Source: Macrothele yani | Taxonomy: Eukaryota > Arthropoda > Arachnida > Araneae > Macrothelidae | Length of the DNA stretch: 64,000 nt | Direction: 5' to 3' | Assembly (NCBI GenBank): GCA_039090855.1 | Contig: CM077023.1 | Coordinates: 83,799,127-83,863,126, forward strand | Shown: positions 1-10,952 of the stretch, one piece after another | Layout of the letters: each line of letters opens with the position of its first letter | Numbering within the stretch: position 1 is the first letter of the stretch | Made by a program: the position numbers and the translations under genes | The notes under the pieces: model-generated | Told to the model about the DNA's origin: nothing | The model's database searches: none | The model's input: the letters and a program-made list of their open reading frames with translations, nothing else

Positions 1-19
1 TGAAGGGAAATCCTTGTGC

Positions 20-31
20 GAGAGAGAGAGA

Positions 32-107
<76 letters not shown>
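20..107. repeat. GA-rich microsatellite
   Basis: Almost pure GA dinucleotide repeat with occasional GACA interruptions. The open frame across it (Arg-Glu repeats) is a by-product of the repeat and not a gene. Confidence 0.97.
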
Positions 108-109
<2 letters not shown>

Positions 110-441
110 CAGTAAGGCAGACAGAAAGACAGAGAGCTTTCAACTTTTTCCTATTCATGCCTTTAGGGTCAGTAGGAGTGATTTTACGATGCGTATGTAT
201 GGGAGAAAAGGGGGTTTGTTGGCGTGGATCTGGAGCTCTTAGTCTTTGATTGGGGAAGGTAATGGATTTGGCTGTTTTCAACGGTAAGAAGAGGCGCGTT
301 TCCGATCACCAGCAAAGAAGAATGTGCGATACAAGATGTAGAAAAAAGTGGTACCGAAGAAGGGCAGTAGAAAGAGTCAAAATACGACATCAATAGTTCC
401 TCGATGCTATCACGTAGATCCGCGGAAAGAGACTAGAGTAC

Positions 442-477
<36 letters not shown>

Positions 478-669
478 AAGTAGTTTATCCACAATAAGAA
501 ACCTGCAACTCAACTAGAATCAAGTAAATTCAGAGAATGTAATTTCATTTTATATTTTAAGAGAGTTCAGTTTTCTTTCACCGCCTCGTTATCTATATTT
601 TATATTTTATTGTTTCTACTTTTTGGCATGGAGAAATTAATCGCTAGTGAAATAAATTAACAAAAGGAG

Positions 670-700
<31 letters not shown>

Positions 701-1864
701 CACAAAGAAAAACTTGCGCCTGTATCCGTGGAAAAAGTTATTTTGTAGTTAAACACCGAGCCCCCGAAAAAGACCCTACAGCTCAGCCGCTCCGGGTCTG
801 GGACTTACCTACGGCCTTGCTTAGGATGTATAGGCGTTTTTGATGTTTTGAAAATTTCATTGTGCTACAGTTTTGCTGGTTTTTTTAAAGCCCGCAAACA
901 AAGCTTTGGCTATAAGATAGCCATGTTTCATTATGCAGTATTTAATGCCATTCTCTCTTCTCTTCTAATCTTTCCTTGTGATTTTTCTCTTTATTTTTAA
1001 ATTCTCGAAAAAGAAACAGAAATGTGAAATATATACTTTTCTTTTGACAATATATTGCGCTCAAAGCCAGTCAAAACAAATCCCATTTTCTTTCCCATAA
1101 TTCAGCTTTTAGGAAAGTGGTCGTTTATCTTCGTTGACATCCTATTCTACACTTTATTGTGTTTAACAGCTTTATAGGGTAATTGCTTACTTACCATTTC
1201 CTGCTTCGATCTGGGCCAGGTGTTCTTCGGTTTATCATTAGGTATGACTACCGGCGTTCCACAAATTACTGTAAGACAATCACATTTAATTTCTCCGTGC
1301 GTTTTCATAACTGAGATTCTGATAACTAAATTTTAGATAAACACGGTGTTGTGATCTTGATTTCGTTTTGCTCACACTCCGAAAAAAAAAATGCTTATAA
1401 TCTAACGACTGATTTTTAAAGGTTAAGCAATACCGCAAAACATGTTCAAATACCATGGATTAAATGATCTCCTTCAAAAGAATGAAGACATCTGTCAGAC
1501 ATATTAAACACGTTACAACGGATTATGCATTGATCGGTCATGTATTGATATGATTTCCTGACATCTTTGAAGCAACCAAGAGACACTAAATTCTCACATC
1601 TTTGAAGCAACCTACGGACATTTCATTTCCAGAAATCGTTAATTTCCATGGATCGGTTCTCTCGTTAGTATTAAACAGAAAAGCCGACGGCATGTCAGAA
1701 TAAACAAATGGGTACTGCCAGAAAGAAAAGTTAATTTTATTCGTCTGCCCGAATTTGTTCCTCTCAACTTCTGGTTCATCTGGAAGGTTGATATTTCAAG
1801 TTTTTGTCACATACTTCTTCTGTAACATTATCAGAATCTGCGGTTGACAGTTACGTTAATACGG
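108..1864. other. intergenic stretch, no gene seen
   Basis: AT-rich unique-looking DNA with two long poly(A) tracts (about 443-475 and 670-698) that could be remnants of retroposon tails. A short direct repeat of about 17 bp (ACATCTTTGAAGCAACC) occurs twice near 1561 and 1597. I recognise no coding sequence. Confidence 0.6.
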
Positions 1865-1889
1865 AAGAGAGAGAGAGAGAGAGAGAGAG
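1865..1889. repeat. (GA)n microsatellite
   Basis: Uninterrupted GA dinucleotide run of about 12 units just upstream of the first Tc1-like element. Confidence 0.95.
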
Positions 1890-1917
1890 CATATGGATGT
1901 TTTAAATCCTGATTTAC

Positions 1918-3132
1918 GGGATTTGTAGACATACATTAGTACGGTGTCGGTCCCCCTTTGGCCTTAATGTATGCACTGACCCTTCGAGACATGCTTTCGA
2001 CAAGGTTTCGAACACAGCGATAAGTATGCGCTTCTATTCAGTACATAATGCTGTCGCTAACCGTTGCTTTGTAGTAGGCCTTGGTTCCAAACATCTTATG
2101 GGACGCTCTAATTCATCCCATAGGTGCTCTATGGGATTAAGATCAGGGTTCTGTGCAGGCCAGCCCACACACGATACGCAATTATCGTTAAACCACGCCG
2201 TAACAGTCCTTGCTTTATGGCTCGGTGCATTATGCTGCTGGTACCACCAAGTATTGGTACCACTATAGTATTGCCACAGAGTTGGTAGGGCATAATTGTC
2301 CAAAATATCAAAGTATACGTGCTGGTTAACAGATCTGTCCACGATAACCAATGGGCGGGGACCATACCATGACAACCCCCCCCCTCCTAACACACACACA
2401 CACACGAGTACACTGCCAGCTCCAAAATTGACCATAGGAACAGTACACTGTGGTAAATTGCTTTCCCCCGGCTGCCGCCATACCCACACACGGCCAACAA
2501 TCAGATGGATCGTGTATCTGGATTCATCAGTTTATAGGACCCGTTTCAATTGATTTACGGTACACGATAAATGTTCTTTACACCAAACTAAACGACGAGT
2601 AGCATTCCGAGTGGAGATGAAAGGCTTATGAGTAGCCGCACGACCACGGTAACCCATGGAATGAAGTTCTCTGCGAATGGTATGTGTACATAACGAGGTT
2701 CCAGCATTGTTACTCACCTGTACATTCAGGTCTTGTGCAGTCTAAGTCGATTAACTGTAACGACTCTCCTGAGGCTTCGACGTCCTCTATCACTGATTTT
2801 CTTTGGTATGCCGATACGTTTGCTGCTTCAGGCACGCCATATGTCTTCCACTTATTCAGTACATCCAAAACAGTTGACTTGGGTATGTTTAAACGCCTCT
2901 CGATTTCTCTTATGGACAACCCACTAATATAACACCCAACAATCTTTCCTTTCTCAAAGTCAGTTTTCTCCCGCCGCGACATTTTCACTCATCCTCACAA
3001 AGCGATATGATCGCGGTCAGCTGCAGGCTTGTTTTTATACCGTTTGTAGCTGTACCGCGCAACTTAACAACGCAGCGGATCCGTTCATTTGCTTTTGAAG
3101 GGGTGCCTGGTGATTTTTATCAATGTAGTGCA
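1918..3132 (-). mobile_element. Tc1-like DNA transposon, family B copy 1 (decayed)
   Basis: About 1.2 kb and collinear with the family B element at 10067-11694. The right end (about 3100-3132) is a degenerate version of the family end GTGTCCGGTGAC...CAATATAGTG. The left terminal repeat is missing or unrecognisable: homology starts only at about 1918 (TGTAGACATACATTAGTACGG). Tc1/mariner elements move by cut and paste into TA sites through a DDE transposase. This copy is non-autonomous because its coding region is broken and one end is lost. Confidence 0.85.
2034..2982 (-). pseudogene. Tc1-like DD34E transposase, family B copy 1
   Basis: The protein is split over at least three frames on the minus strand. 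The N-terminal part (about 2982-2710) is a helix-turn-helix segment with the motif GCYISGLSIREIERRLNIP. The middle (2717-2532) carries RRELHSMGYRGRAATHKPFI, typical of the second Tc1 DNA-binding/linker region. The C-terminal part (2489-2034) holds the catalytic core, ending in PDLNPIEHLWDELERP. The spacing from the second catalytic position to the final Glu is 34 residues, as in DD34E Tc1 transposases. The second catalytic Asp is replaced: the motif reads QQHNAPSH instead of the family's QQDNAPSH. A homopolymer and CA run near 2376-2405 replaces coding sequence between the first and second catalytic blocks. The enzyme would be inactive. Confidence 0.88.
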
Positions 3133-3419
3133 TATCACTAAGCTGCTCTCTGAGATTCAGACAAGGATATTTTAGCATCACGCACGCATGCATGCATCCA
3201 TAAACATATTAAATAGTTGCGGTGAAATAACACAAACAATCCTGATTTCCGCACCAATAGAAAACCATTTCAAAAATACGCCATTTACTTGTGTACACAT
3301 TCTTTACTATCAGCATACTTAGTTTTCACGTTTTTAAGCAAATTCCCAGTTATATCATTATAATTCAAGACCTTACACAGAAATATTCCGTTTACTCCAT
3401 CATAACCTTTCTGTAGATT
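3133..3419. other. short intergenic gap
   Basis: Unique-looking sequence between the Tc1-like element and the mariner, with a GCATGCATGC run near 3186. Nothing else recognised. Confidence 0.6.
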
Positions 3420-3421
3420 TA

Positions 3422-4609
3422 TTGGGTTGTCATAAAAGTCATGACGTATTTTGGCATGCGATGGCGGTTGGGCGGTTTTGGAAGTACTAGATACATGCGC
3501 AGCTCTGATATCGCTATGGCATTCGACTGGTGCCAGTTCTAGCTGCAGTCTAAAAGGAATAGTGAGCGAGTTGGTTGATTTGCGGAGATTTGCGTAAAGT
3601 GTACGGTGATAATGCTCTACAAGAACGTCAGTGCCAGCGGTGGTTCGCAAAATTCAGTGCTGGTGTTTTTTACCTCAACGATGCCCCTCGGTCCGGGAGG
3701 CCCACCGAGGTTGATGACGACCAAATCAAGGCATTGGTCAAGTCAAACCCACGTTACACGACACGAGAGATTGCAGACACATTGCACATCCATCATTCAA
3801 GCGTTCACGACCACCTGAAGAAGCTGGGATACGTAAGCAAGCTCGATGTGTGGGTTCCTTATGAACTCAAAGAAGCTCAATTGACGGCGCGTATAAACAT
3901 ATGCGATATGCTCATTAAACGTGAGGAAAACGACCCTTTTTTGAAGCGACTGATAACTTGTGACGAAAAGTGGATTGTGTACAACAATGTGCTGTGCAAA
4001 CGGTCTTCATACCGACGTGCTGCTTCGCCTCAAACGACATCCAAAGCAGACATTCATCAGCGGAAGGTTCTGGTCTCAGTGTGGCGAGATTTTAAAGGTG
4101 TCGTGTTTTTTGAGCTCCTACCACGGAACCAAACAATCAATTCGAATGTGTACTGTCGGCAATTGGATATTTTGAACGAATCCATCATCCAGAAACGTCC
4201 AGAGCTCTTTCATCGTAAAGGTGTTGTGTTCCATCACGACAACGCGAGACCACACACAAGTTTAATCACCCGCCAAAAATTATTGGAGCTTGAGTAGGAT
4301 GTGTTGCCACACCCAGCATACTCGCCTGACCTTGCGCCGTCAGACTTCCACTTGTTTCGCTCTCTTCAACAGTCCTTGCTTGGTATAACGTTCAATTCAG
4401 ATGAGGCTGTAAATCAGCACCTTGTACAGTTTTTCGCCACGAAAGACAGGTCCTTCTATGAACCAGTCATTCTGCAGCTCACTGAAAGATGGCAAAAGGT
4501 TATTGAACAAAACGGGCGTTATATCATTGATTGATCTTTGTTCTTTCTATCAATAAATGACCTTTGCGAAATGTGACTAAAGTACGTCATGACTTTTCCG
4601 ACAACCCAA
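3422..4609 (+). mobile_element. mariner element, nearly complete
   Basis: The 1188-bp element is flanked by TA on both sides (3420-3421 and 4610-4611). It has terminal inverted repeats of about 27 bp beginning TTGGGTTGTC and running to GTCATGACGTA, with only a couple of mismatches between ends. It carries one mariner transposase reading frame in the same orientation. Mariner elements are usually near 1.3 kb, so about 100 bp is missing, apparently at the 5' coding end. Confidence 0.95.
3575..4534 (+). pseudogene. mariner DD34D transposase with one in-frame stop and no N-terminus
   Basis: One continuous frame encodes about 320 residues, interrupted only by TAG at 4295-4297. Visible in order are the second half of the N-terminal DNA-binding domain (YGDNALQERQCQRWFAKF, then SGRPTE), a second helix-turn-helix (YTTREIADTLHIHHSSV), the linker WVPYEL, and the catalytic blocks TCDEKW, HHDNARPH and YSPDLAPSDFHLF. 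The second and third Asp are 34 residues apart, the mariner DD34D signature. At the stop, related mariners have Trp (family knowledge), so a single TGG to TAG change is the likely lesion. The frame begins after an in-frame TGA at 3563 with no ATG, so about 30-40 N-terminal residues are lost. Mariner transposases are typically about 345 residues. It is otherwise well preserved, so the insertion is relatively young. Confidence 0.93.
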
Positions 4610-4611
4610 TA

Positions 4612-5248
4612 TAAAGAAGCAAAAACTTTCTTACCAACCGATAGGCAGTCTTTAATCATCATACGTAATGCAAAAAATTTGGTTAGTTCAGTCTTTAGGC
4701 TATTAGGTAAATATAAAACGATTGCGTGCATCCCACACCTTCGCTGATGCAAGACCCCATACGTGATCGATAATGACCTTTTCAAACGCTTTCCTGGTAC
4801 ACCGAGCAAGCTGAGGGACAATAAGGAAATTTCTTGTTGTTTTGCGCCGTTTTGACCATTGTGTCATGTGCTGCACGAAACCCCAGCGATCAGGCAATAG
4901 GTCATCAAGAAAGGAAAAAAGTGTCTTCAAAAAAACTTCGGGAGATCTTTGTCCAGCAGTAAATGAAGGCTGCAGGGGATGATACTATACTTTTCGTTTC
5001 TCCGCGTTTCGTTCTTTTTCATACTGTACTCTCTGCTCAAAATTATTGCTTTCTGCTATAAATTCTCAAAGTTTTTCCGTTTATACTGCACACACACATA
5101 TCCAGAAGTTCAATAGAAAAATTAATAATCATGATTAGTATTAACACGAAAACCTTTGTAGTACTTCTCTTACACTGAAATGGCTTTGTCACATTTTCAC
5201 GGAAAGGCCCAACCTCGCCCGCCCCCTCGTACAGGGTCCCATGTTCCG
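4612..5248. other. intergenic stretch, no gene seen
   Basis: AT-rich DNA between the mariner and the Mutator-like MITE candidate. I see no motif that supports a gene or known repeat. Confidence 0.6.
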
Positions 5249-5257
5249 TAGATTACC

Positions 5258-5929
5258 GATTGTCTCCCAGTTCCGTACGTGCCATATCCGTAGAAAAGGA
5301 ATTTTGTCCCATTTCCGTACATAACAAATCGGTTAGTGCCATTTCCGTACAGTTTCACCGCGCCTGGTATCAGACGTGGGGAATCTAAGGACGAAAGTAA
5401 GTGCTGATCCCCCGTCGAAATCCTCCGACGTCATAGAGTTCACCAATAATTGTTTTCGTCAACCAATAGGTGCTCGTGATAGGGTAAGTGAGAAAAGCAA
5501 TAAAAACTGAAGAGTAAACAGGCTGTCCATTAAATCTATCTTTACAGTCTTCAGCATTCGTCGCAGATGTTTAATTTCAAAACCGCGGGAAAAAAACAAC
5601 TGCTTTTCTTTTCAATATTTTGTTCAAAGCTTCCGTCAAAAATTCTGGGCTGTTTCTTTAACCAGTTTCGTTGTTTCCACAAAAGATTTTGTAAAATCTT
5701 TTTCCTAAGGCTAGAAGTTCTGATAGCCGCGAACCCTCCCACAATGAAGGTTGGTGAGTGCGAGGACTATCAGTACGCCCCCGATCCTCTGTCTTCCTTC
5801 ACGCATATCTCACTGCTTGCGGATCATCAGATCTGTGTACGGAAATGGCACTAGAGAATCTGGATGTGTACGGAAATGGAACAAAAATTCATTTGTACGG
5901 AAATGGCACGTACAGAAGTGGGACGACAC
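5258..5929. mobile_element. MITE with ~90-bp inverted repeats and 9-bp target duplication (Mutator-like candidate)
   Basis: The 672-bp unit is bounded by an exact direct repeat TAGATTACC (5249-5257 and 5930-5938). The ends are inverted repeats of roughly 90-95 bp (5258-5355 and 5834-5929). Each arm contains three spaced copies of a TACGGAAATGGNAC motif. Long inverted repeats next to a 9-bp target duplication are characteristic of Mutator-like (MULE) elements. The interior (5356-5833) has small open frames on both strands that I do not recognise, so it appears non-autonomous. Superfamily assignment is inference. Confidence 0.75.
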
Positions 5930-5938
5930 TAGATTACC

Positions 5939-6239
5939 ATCCCGAAATTTCCCTCTCACTCCTCCGCCTTTCCCCTCACCAATTCTCTTATTTCCCTGCC
6001 CTTCGCTCCCACTTTACCTAACCTTGACTCGGAATTCGCAGAATTGATTCCTTTTACTCTCGTAATTCTTACACGTTCCCAAATTGGATTTTCCTTCATA
6101 CTAACTAACCTTGAACTCTTTCTTGGTCTCCCACCGGAAAGTCAAAGTTACAGCACATTATTTTAAAATGTTTCATATTTTGAGGATCATGACAGTTTTA
6201 AAACCAGCAGTTTCAATTTTAGTTTAAAAATCAGTACCA
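5939..6239. other. pyrimidine-rich intergenic gap
   Basis: CT-rich single-copy sequence; nothing recognisable. Confidence 0.55.
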
Positions 6240-6253
6240 GGTAACTGGTACAT

Positions 6254-7007
6254 TCACTCATGAACTATAACATTACCACCACCTACTAAATAGCGTGTTG
6301 GACTGCCTTTCGCCACTATAACCACTTGCACCCGTTGTGGCATCGGCTCCACCACAGACAGGCGTTTCAAGTATTCTGTTCCATCTAGACAGAATGACTT
6401 CTCGGAGACTGGGATTTCTGCGACGAAGCGGGGCAGTGACGTAAGCCGTCGAATGCTGCATTCTACTGCGTCCAACAAATGTTTGATGCGATTCAAATTG
6501 TGTGAACTTGGCGGCCTGGGGAGCACACAAAATGCATGGTCATGGTCTCGAACTATTTCTGCACCTCGTGACGTAAGTCGTTGTCTTTTTGACAGAGTCT
6601 ACTGTCATCCGGACACTCGGTCATCAAGTAGAGCAACACTTGGTCCGAAATAACACCTAAGTATGGTCTAGAGGTCAGGGTGTGTTCGACGGGAACGAGC
6701 CGACCCAGTGTAGTATATGAGAACAATCACCATACCTTGGTACAGCCGTCCCAGACCTGTTTTCGTTCAACCGTGCAGTCTGGTTTCAGCTTTACCCACG
6801 CTTCGTCGAATACGTACCATAGCATTGCAGCTGGAACCAGGACTCATTGGACAACGCTACTGTTCTCCAGTATCCTGTTATGGTGCTCCACTGCAGGCGG
6901 AGAGCTGTCGATGACTGTTGGTCAACATTGGTACATGAACGGGCCTCAGACTCCTTTGGCCCATCCGCAAGAGCGTTTGCTAGATTTTGTGCTCGAAAGC
7001 ACTTCAC
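6254..7007 (-). pseudogene. Tc1-like transposase relic (family F)
   Basis: Badly decayed minus-strand coding fragments. Near 7007-6792 a frame contains ALSNESWFQLQCYG, matching the Tc1 block around the first catalytic Asp (usually SDESRFQL), here with Asp changed to Asn. Near 6530-6254 the sequence reads LPRPPSSHNLNRIKHLLDAVE, matching the Tc1 block PARSPDLNPIEHLWDAVE, with the catalytic Glu region changed to Lys. It is followed by SMPRR-like EPMPQRVQVVIVAKG. No terminal inverted repeats are evident. This is an old, inactive insertion. Confidence 0.65.
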
Positions 7008-7129
7008 TGTGATCCTTATGGCTGTAGTCTGTTGTTAATTACGATCAGCCGCGTTATCTCGGACAACACATACTTACAAGCATTCAGCCGAATCGTCAAC
7101 CGTTGTCAGTCAGTCTCCCTTTTCCGGTG

Positions 7130-8860
7130 CGTTTAGTGGATGTATTTTGTATTCTCTTCTTCTTCTTTTTTTTTTTTTTTTTCGGAATATTTCCGCCACA
7201 CCTTCATGAGAGCTACTCTCAAAAAGCCAACAATACCTGCGGTTGCTCATGCTGAGATACTGATTCCTGGCTTCCTTGCTTTGAGATCTACTACTCGTTC
7301 AAACCCCAACTAGGCTTTCCCTTTCGGCACTGCATGGACTTCGTACTGAAGAACTGATACGACTTGTCCGTGTCATTCGATGCAACACACCTTGCCCGGT
7401 CAGCAGCTCGCCAAACTTGAGAACCTCCAAAAAACGCATCAACGACTTCGTCGCATTGAAACCGGAGTCGTTCTTACACGACGGCATTCGACGGCTACCG
7501 GATAGATGACGCGAGGTTATAGCTCAGTGGGGCACATACTTCGGTGATGATTAAATGTTACCTGATTATGTAAGTACGACATCTACTCGACCATAGAACT
7601 CTAGAAATTTTAGCATAGACTTAATGAATATTGCCTACGCTCTTCATGTAGACCGTCTACCAACACTCTTTGAGAAATTTTTGTATTAATTCCTACTAGA
7701 ATTAAATTATCAGCATTTCTGTTATCGCAAAAATATTTATGTTCCGGCCTTAAGAATTGTAATAGTGCACATCAGGGACGTCGCTAAGGGAGTGCGAGGG
7801 TAGGCGGGAGCCCACCCTAAAATTCTTCTTGCCCACCCAGTTCAAGGTGTGCATTTTTCAATTTCTTTTAATTTTAAGATATAATCTGGATTTTGCCAAG
7901 TAATAATGAATCGTTTGTTTTCCATCTGGTAGTCCTACGTATTTCCCCCTAGGAAGTCCGTTGAAATGTTATCGAAATAGCATCGGCAGGGCCAGGAAAA
8001 TATAATTGTTCTCCACTCTCGGAAATCCTTAATTTAAGTCTTTTTCTTTCATGTTTGTATGGCCAGGGGCGAATGAGGAGGGTGGATAGGAATTCGCTGA
8101 GAGGAGTCATTACTAATTGCTCTGCTGTTTGTTTTACTAAGTAGGGGATTTCAACACAAAGGGGAGTCTAAATCTAAACCAGCGCTCTTCAGCCTGTACC
8201 GGCGCAGTGAGGGAGCGGCACGTGGCTGAACACTACTTTGGAAGGAAGGAGTGCAAGGTAAGGTCACTGGCTTGAAGGAAGGGAGTTAACAAGGGAAAGC
8301 GTTCTGTCACGACACCAAAATTTGATTTATGTAAATAAATAGAACATTTTTCTTTAAAAAAAATTCTCAAGTACAATAATATTTTCATAAGAAAAATGCA
8401 AAATTTTGAAAAGCAATTAAACAATGCATTTGCAACAAGAAAAAAGTTGAAGCCACATTCTACCTACACTTATACCTTACACTACTTACCCCAGGAGCAT
8501 CGGACCTGTTCTTTGCCCACGGGTGAAAAATATCAGGCTATGCATTTTTTGGTCAGATCATAAAACTTATTGCGCTGTTGTAAAACAGGACGTGATGACG
8601 TCATTTGAACATGCCACAGATAAAGCGATTATATCGATAACATCTTAACTAATATAAACTTTGAGTTTTATATCTATGTTACATTGTTTTTAGATGTAAA
8701 GCGTTTTACCGATATATACAGTATTATAAGCGATGTAAAACTGTTTGATTTGAACACCTCCATATATGTACGAATTCCACAAGAACCGTAGCCCTTACGT
8801 TATTCATCAAAAAACATAAGAACAATGTATATAGACGTTTTACATAAAACAACATAAGAA
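7130..8860. other. intergenic stretch, no gene seen
   Basis: Starts with a poly(T) tract (about 7163-7182). Region 7290-7490 is open on both strands but the translations show no domain I know. The rest is AT-rich with no recognised repeat. Confidence 0.5.
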
Positions 8861-8863
8861 TAT

Positions 8864-10058
8864 ACTGAAGTGCCAGAAAATCTGGCACACAGTCTAATAA
8901 TTAGTAGGCCCCCCACTGGAGCGCAGGACTTAAGAAATACGACGGGGCATGGACTCCACTAGCTTCTGGAAATATGCTGTAGGCAATGCACACCATACTT
9001 CCTGCAGAGCGTTCCACAATTCGGGTGTATTCCGAGGTCTAGGATTCCTGTGTTCGATAGCGCGTTGCAAATGTGTTCTATCACGTTCAGATCTGGATAC
9101 TTGGGTATGATGGCAACACCTCAAACTCAGAAGAATGCTCCTCTAACCATAATGTGGCGTCCCGACACTTGTGTGGAGGTGCATTGTCCTGTTTGAACAG
9201 GCCCAATCCATCAGCATGAATGCAGGACATGAACGAGTGTACCTCGTCAGAAAGGATGCGCACATAGTGTTGGCCGGTCACAGACGTTTGTAGACATACC
9301 GGGGGTTCCAGTGAAGTCAAGCTAAACACACCCCATACCATTATTGACCCCTCCCCCAACCAGCCGGCACAGTTCCCTGTTGACAGGCGGGATCCATGGC
9401 TTCATGGGGTTTGCGCCACACACTAATCCTTCCATCTGCCTGATACAGTTGGAAACGCGACTCGTCAGACCAGGGTAATTGTTCCCAGTCATCAAGTGTC
9501 CAGTGGCGGTGTTGCCGTGGACACTTGATGCTCTGTGTCGTGCACCCATCAAGGGGACTCGAGTTGCGCGTCGGCTTCCAAAGCCCATATCGTGCAGGGA
9601 ACTTTGCACAGTCCGGACGCTGATGTTTGTTGAGGCTCCAGCATTGAATTCCGATTATACCTGCGAGAGTGTTGCACGCCTATCGCGTGAAACGATTCTT
9701 GACAGCCGACGATGGTCACGTTCACCCAATGTCTTTTAACGGCCACACTGGTATCGTAGGTTGGAGGTTTTGCCGGAACTCTCGTAGTCACGGTACACCC
9801 TTGTAATGGTCGTCCATTAAAATCCGAACTTCGTTTCTACCTCCGAAATACTATGGCCCATCTCACGAGCGCCAACTATGACACCGCGTTGAAAATCGTT
9901 ATTACTTGACATTCTCATGCCTAAAACAGCTCTGACAGCTGGCAAGGATGTCTATCACTTTATATACGCACTGGCGAACGCAACCGAGTACGCGCATAGG
10001 TGACGTTGCTTTGTATTTTGCATAAGCTCGTCTGTACCAGTTTTCTGGCACTTCAGTG
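8864..10058 (-). mobile_element. Tc1-like DNA transposon, family A
   Basis: About 1195 bp with terminal inverted repeats around ACTGAAGTGCCAGAAAA on the left and the inverted TTTTCTGGCACTTCAGTG on the right, next to TA. It is the first of four elements placed end to end. The element abuts family B (10067-11694) through TATATATA at 10059-10066. It contains a broken minus-strand transposase. Confidence 0.9.
8930..9912 (-). pseudogene. Tc1-like DD34E transposase, family A
   Basis: The reading frame can begin at the ATG at 9912-9910 (MSSNNDFQRG, a common Tc1 N-terminus). The product is split by several frameshifts. Fragments in order are the DNA-binding half (9791-9549), a linker with SSLHDMGFGSRRATRVPLMG (9609-9540), a catalytic core with GSIMVWGVFSLTSLEPP and FKQDNAPPHKCRDATLW (9359-9087), and the C-terminus LVESMPRRIS (8930-9124). 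The second catalytic Asp is present in QDNAPPH, but the downstream Glu block is frameshifted. No functional protein can be made. Confidence 0.85.
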
Positions 10059-10952
10059 TATATATACACTATATTGACAAAGTCACCGGACACCTAGAAG
10101 ACAAACACAACAGAGCATTTATTGACATACATCAGTACGGTGTCGGTCCACCTTTGGCCTTAATGCATGCACTGACCCTTCGAGAAATGCTTTCGATAAG
10201 GTTTTGGAACACAGCGATAGGTATGTGCTTCCAATCAGTAAATAATGCTGCCGCTAACTGTTGCTTAGTAGTAGGCCTTGGTTTCAAACTTCTTATGTGG
10301 CGCTCTAATTCATCTCATAGGTGCTCTATGGGATTCAGATCAGGACTCTATGCTGGCCAGTCCACACACAATACGGAATCATCGTCTAACCACGCCGTAA
10401 CAGTCCTTAAAAACGACAATTCCGTATCGTGTATGGACTGGCCAGCATAGAGTCCTGATCTGAATCCCATAGAGCACCTATGAGATGAATTAGAGCGCCA
10501 CATAAGAAGTTTGGAACCAAGGCCTACTACTAAGCAACAGTTAGCGGCAGCATTATGTACTGAATGGAAGTGCATGCCTATCGCTGTGTTCCAAAACCTT
10601 TTCGAAAGCATGTCTCGAAGGGTCAGTACATGCAATAAGGCCAAAGGTGGGCCGACACCGTACTGATGTATGCCAATAAATGCTCTGTTGTGTTTGTCTT
10701 CTACGTGTCCGGTGACTTTTGTCAATATAGTGTATATATACACTGAAGTGCCAGAAAAACTGGTACAGAAGAGCTTATGCAAAATACAAAGCAACGTCAC
10801 CTATGCGCTTACTCGGTTGCGTTCACCAGTGCGTATATAAAGCGATAGACATCCTTGCCAGCTGTCAGAGCTGTTTTCGGCAAGAGAATGTCAAGTAATA
10901 ACGATTTTCAACGCGGTGTCATAGTTGGCAGATGGGCCATAGTATTTCGGAG
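9841..10952. repeat. 1.1-kb imperfect palindrome spanning two transposons
   Basis: The left arm (9841-10387) and right arm (10412-10952) are inverted copies of each other of about 545 bp, with a spacer of about 24 bp. Each arm contains the start of the family A coding region, the A end, the TATATATA junction and the first 320 or so bases of family B. The right arm lies inside family B. B is interrupted at CAGTCCTT (10401-10408) and resumes at CTTTATGGCTCGG (10969), contiguous with what the intact copy near 2205-2225 shows. The arms differ at scattered positions, so the duplication is not brand new. Confidence 0.9.

Noticed and set aside
16..249. Arg/Glu-rich open frame at the window start
   Set aside because: It is a translation of the GA microsatellite.
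7518..7545. A-box-like TAGCTCAGTGGGGCACA suggesting a tRNA gene
   Set aside because: No B box or cloverleaf follows at the required distance.
10067..10740. Foldback (FB-type) transposon
   Set aside because: The palindrome extends past the element ends into family A on both sides, so it is an inverted duplication.
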